64,000 nt of DNA from Vombatus ursinus (taxonomy: Eukaryota > Chordata > Mammalia > Diprotodontia > Vombatidae). Below the pieces are notes generated by a model. It did not search any database, was not told the DNA's origin, and saw nothing but the letters and a program-made list of their open reading frames with translations. The stretch spans positions 3,995,145 through 4,059,144 of the forward strand of contig NW_020947390.1 in assembly GCF_900497805.2 (NCBI RefSeq). The letters run 5' to 3'. This document shows, piece after piece, positions 32,174 to 64,000 of this stretch. The position numbers were made by a program, and so were the translations under genes. The stretch's first letter is position 1. Each line of letters begins with the position of its first letter.

Positions 32174-32388
32174 CAGGAGTGGGGAACCTACAACCTCAAG
32201 GACACATGTGGCACTCTAGGTCCTTGGGTGTGGCCTTTTGACTGAGTCCAAGTTTTACGGAACAGATCCTTTTATTAAGGGGATTTGTTCTGGGATTTGT
32301 TCTATTAAATTTGGATTCAATCAAAGGGCCGCACTTAAGGGCCTAAAGGACCACCTGTGACTTTGAGGCAGCAAGTTCCCTACCCCAG
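32174..32388. mobile_element. hAT-like MITE, 'CAGGGGTGGGGAA' family, copy 3
   Basis: Starts CAGGAGTGGGGAACC and ends TTCCCTACCCCAG. It shares 'ccttttattaaggggatttg' with copy 1, and has a short internal duplication of 'gggatttgttct'. Confidence 0.72.
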
Positions 32389-32817
32389 ATAGGAGCTATC
32401 TGCGGACAGATGACAGTTAACTCCATATGTACAAGCTAGTGAGTTTAGCAAGCTACGAGATAGAGGAGAAAAGAAAAGGGCCAAGGACAGAAAAACCTTG
32501 AGGAATACTCACTGTTAGGTATCATTATGTGGGTAAGCCTGCAAAGGAGATGTCAGGTAGGAAGGATTTTTCCTGTTTTCCATGTTTTCTGGAAGTATGA
32601 TATCCTTAGTTTCTTGTTATTTTTACCTACAGGTACCAGCCATTTCCCATGGTGAACAATTAATACACTTTGCTAATAAATTGTTGAAATTGAATTCCTT
32701 TTTCTTCTAAGAAATCATTTCTAGAATTTGTTGTGCTTCAGGGTTTTTTTTTGTGTTCTATTTAATATCAACAAATGCTCTATTTTCTAATAGCTTTTTC
32801 ATATGTTTTATTTTCAG

Positions 32818-32929
32818 ATCTTACATCAAAGAAGACTCTGTTTTGTAGACATTTTCATTTTCTTCAGAGCAATAAATTCCAGTATGGAGACCTAGAATTC
32901 TTAAAGGGACATAGTCTGAATCCTGGGAG
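32818..32929 (+). other. BIRC2: Candidate second untranslated exon of BIRC2
   Basis: Acceptor 'tgttttattttcag' ends at 32817; donor gag|gtagtt follows 32929. The 3' part matches positions 1-36, the equivalent place upstream of BIRC3, so it belongs to the duplicated unit. The donor is weak and transcript support is absent. Confidence 0.45.
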
Positions 32930-34163
32930 GTAGTTTTGTGCTTGAATATAGATTAAATAATGAAGGATGATTTAAAAGTACCTTTTCAGAGTTAATGATG
33001 CATTACACATCTATACAATAATTTCTTGATAGGGCAACAATTTTTAAGCATATAGAAAAAAACTGTAAGGTTTTTCTGTAACTGTTTGTGACCTAGTATA
33101 TCCTTAGGTAAAAATGGCAGCACTCTATATATGTGGTCCCCAGATGAACATGCTATAATTTAATTTTTTAAATGTAAAGAAAAGTTTCTGTTATAGAAAT
33201 TAAATACCTTTTTGAAGTTTGTAGGCAAAGTGTAACATCCAGTGGTTCTAAATTGTAGAAAATTTGAGTGCCAGTTATAGTGAAGTAGAAGAGTAACAAA
33301 CACTGTAAAAACACTGAATGAATCAGCAACATTTTACTTCAAAACAGAAGAATCAGTACTTGGGTGCAGTTTAGCAAGTGACAAGATACAGAAGGAAAGC
33401 AAAATTTGGTCACATGAAATCATATCTATATTCAGTGTACAAATTTGTGTGTGTTGGGCTTTGAAAGTGAAGTTAAAGAATATTAGATTGTAAAGCATTC
33501 CATTAACTTTTCAAGCACCACCTCAATTTAGCAATATAATTTAAAATATTTCTAACACTATAAAGTTGATTTCAAGTATTTAAGATATTTTTCATTCTTT
33601 GTAAAATGGCTTTAGGAAAATAAGTGTTAACTAGGATCTAAAGCAATTATTTTTTTTCTTTAGTATAGTACATATTTTTTAATGATCAAAGCAAAAGCAA
33701 AAAGCAAAAAGCAAAGATAGGTAATTTGAGTTTTCTCCAACTTAAGGTTTTTGAAATATAGAAATATACATATGTATATGAACACAGATGTGCATTTAAG
33801 GTACACATCTTTAAAAATACATCAACTTTCAGTCCATTGAAGTAGCATTGTAATAAACGAGGGACGTGATGATAAAATAGCACCCTGTAAGCCTGAAAGA
33901 GTTAATTAAATCCAAAATACAGTAGTAGACGCCTTTGAAGTGACCAGGGAGAATTACTGTACTTCTTACAGAGGTCACTTGATGTAATTCTAATGCTGGA
34001 CATCCAATAACGCACATAATTTACTCAGATCTCTGTTTCAGTGTAAGATGAAAAAGTACACTTGTATGTTTTTAGCTAAATGTATAAGTAATATTACAAA
34101 CCCACGCACAAAACTACCTCCCAGAGAAAGACTTGTCCCATTTTATTCCCTAAATACTCAATT

Positions 34164-63945
<29,782 letters not shown>

Positions 63946-64000
63946 AAAGAATCCATACATCCAAATTTGTATGGAACAGACTTCAGAATGGTCAGTCATG

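Larger units (their letters stand above)
31380..32560 (+). repeat. Old repeat R1, copy 4, with two nested insertions
   Basis: R1 motifs before ('aaacaaaggagtttatattc', 'gaggcaatgggaaattgttg') and after ('agaaaagaaaagggcc', 'ctgcaaaggagatgtcagg') are interrupted by the SINE 31913-32078 and the MITE 32174-32388. Confidence 0.5.

Noticed and set aside
31899-32560. Tandem repeats and A-rich GAAA units considered as a possible CRISPR-like or satellite array
   Set aside because: Only a SINE tail and MITE palindrome are present; there are no regularly spaced repeats.

Overview
This is a mammalian, almost certainly marsupial, genomic window holding two tandem inhibitor-of-apoptosis genes in the same (+) orientation. 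The copy at 1358-14997 is assigned to BIRC3 (cIAP2) and the copy at 34164-63945 to BIRC2 (cIAP1). Both are complete at the coding level. Each has eight coding exons, and the seven exons after the first match exactly in length and phase between the copies (100, 79, 49, 243, 255, 42 and 194 nt). The predicted proteins are 614 and 601 residues, with three BIR domains, a UBA, a CARD and a C-terminal RING. They would act in the cytoplasm as E3 ubiquitin ligases on TNF-receptor complexes, RIPK1, NIK and SMAC-controlled apoptosis (known for the family). The marsupial call rests on many copies of a tRNA-derived SINE with the 'gcagctaggtggcgcagtgg' head, BovB-type RTE LINEs, and an L1 lineage unlike the eutherian one. 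The species cannot be fixed.

Layout. At 1-36 is the probable end of the BIRC3 5'UTR exon, so its promoter lies off the left edge. BIRC3 coding exons run 1358-14997, with poly(A) signals at 15135-15436. From 15.7 to 23.7 kb is intergenic repeat: L2, a 5'-truncated L1 with perfect target-site duplications (TSDs), SINEs, a BovB 3' end and a probable solitary LTR interrupted by another L1. The only CpG island, about 24.05-24.96 kb, is the inferred BIRC2 promoter. It has an NRF1 palindrome, GC boxes, a perfect CRE and an untranslated first exon ending at 24718. A consensus kB site sits just upstream. From 25 to 34 kb is BIRC2 intron 1 (old SINEs, CR1/L3, nested repeats) and a second untranslated exon. 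BIRC2 coding exons run from 34164 to 63945, with large introns filled by a nested BovB/SINE/half-L1 block (38.5-43.2 kb), rearranged L1s (48.3-52.4 kb) and L2/CR1 remains.

Most notable: (1) the copies look like a mosaic from gene conversion, with about three differences in 200 nt across BIR1 but much greater divergence in the UBA and CARD exons; (2) BIRC2 has a GC-AG intron where its paralog has GT-AG; (3) the start-codon regions are swapped relative to human, because the BIRC3 copy keeps an MHKT-type start and the BIRC2 copy has lost it; (4) SINEs carry a BovB-like tail beside BovB copies in the same window; (5) several hAT-type non-autonomous elements and retroposons have readable TSDs, including a TSD-bounded ~1 kb insert I cannot classify. 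I found no prokaryotic-type system, CRISPR array, or rRNA or tRNA gene. The unusual content is genome-evolutionary rather than a new enzyme system.
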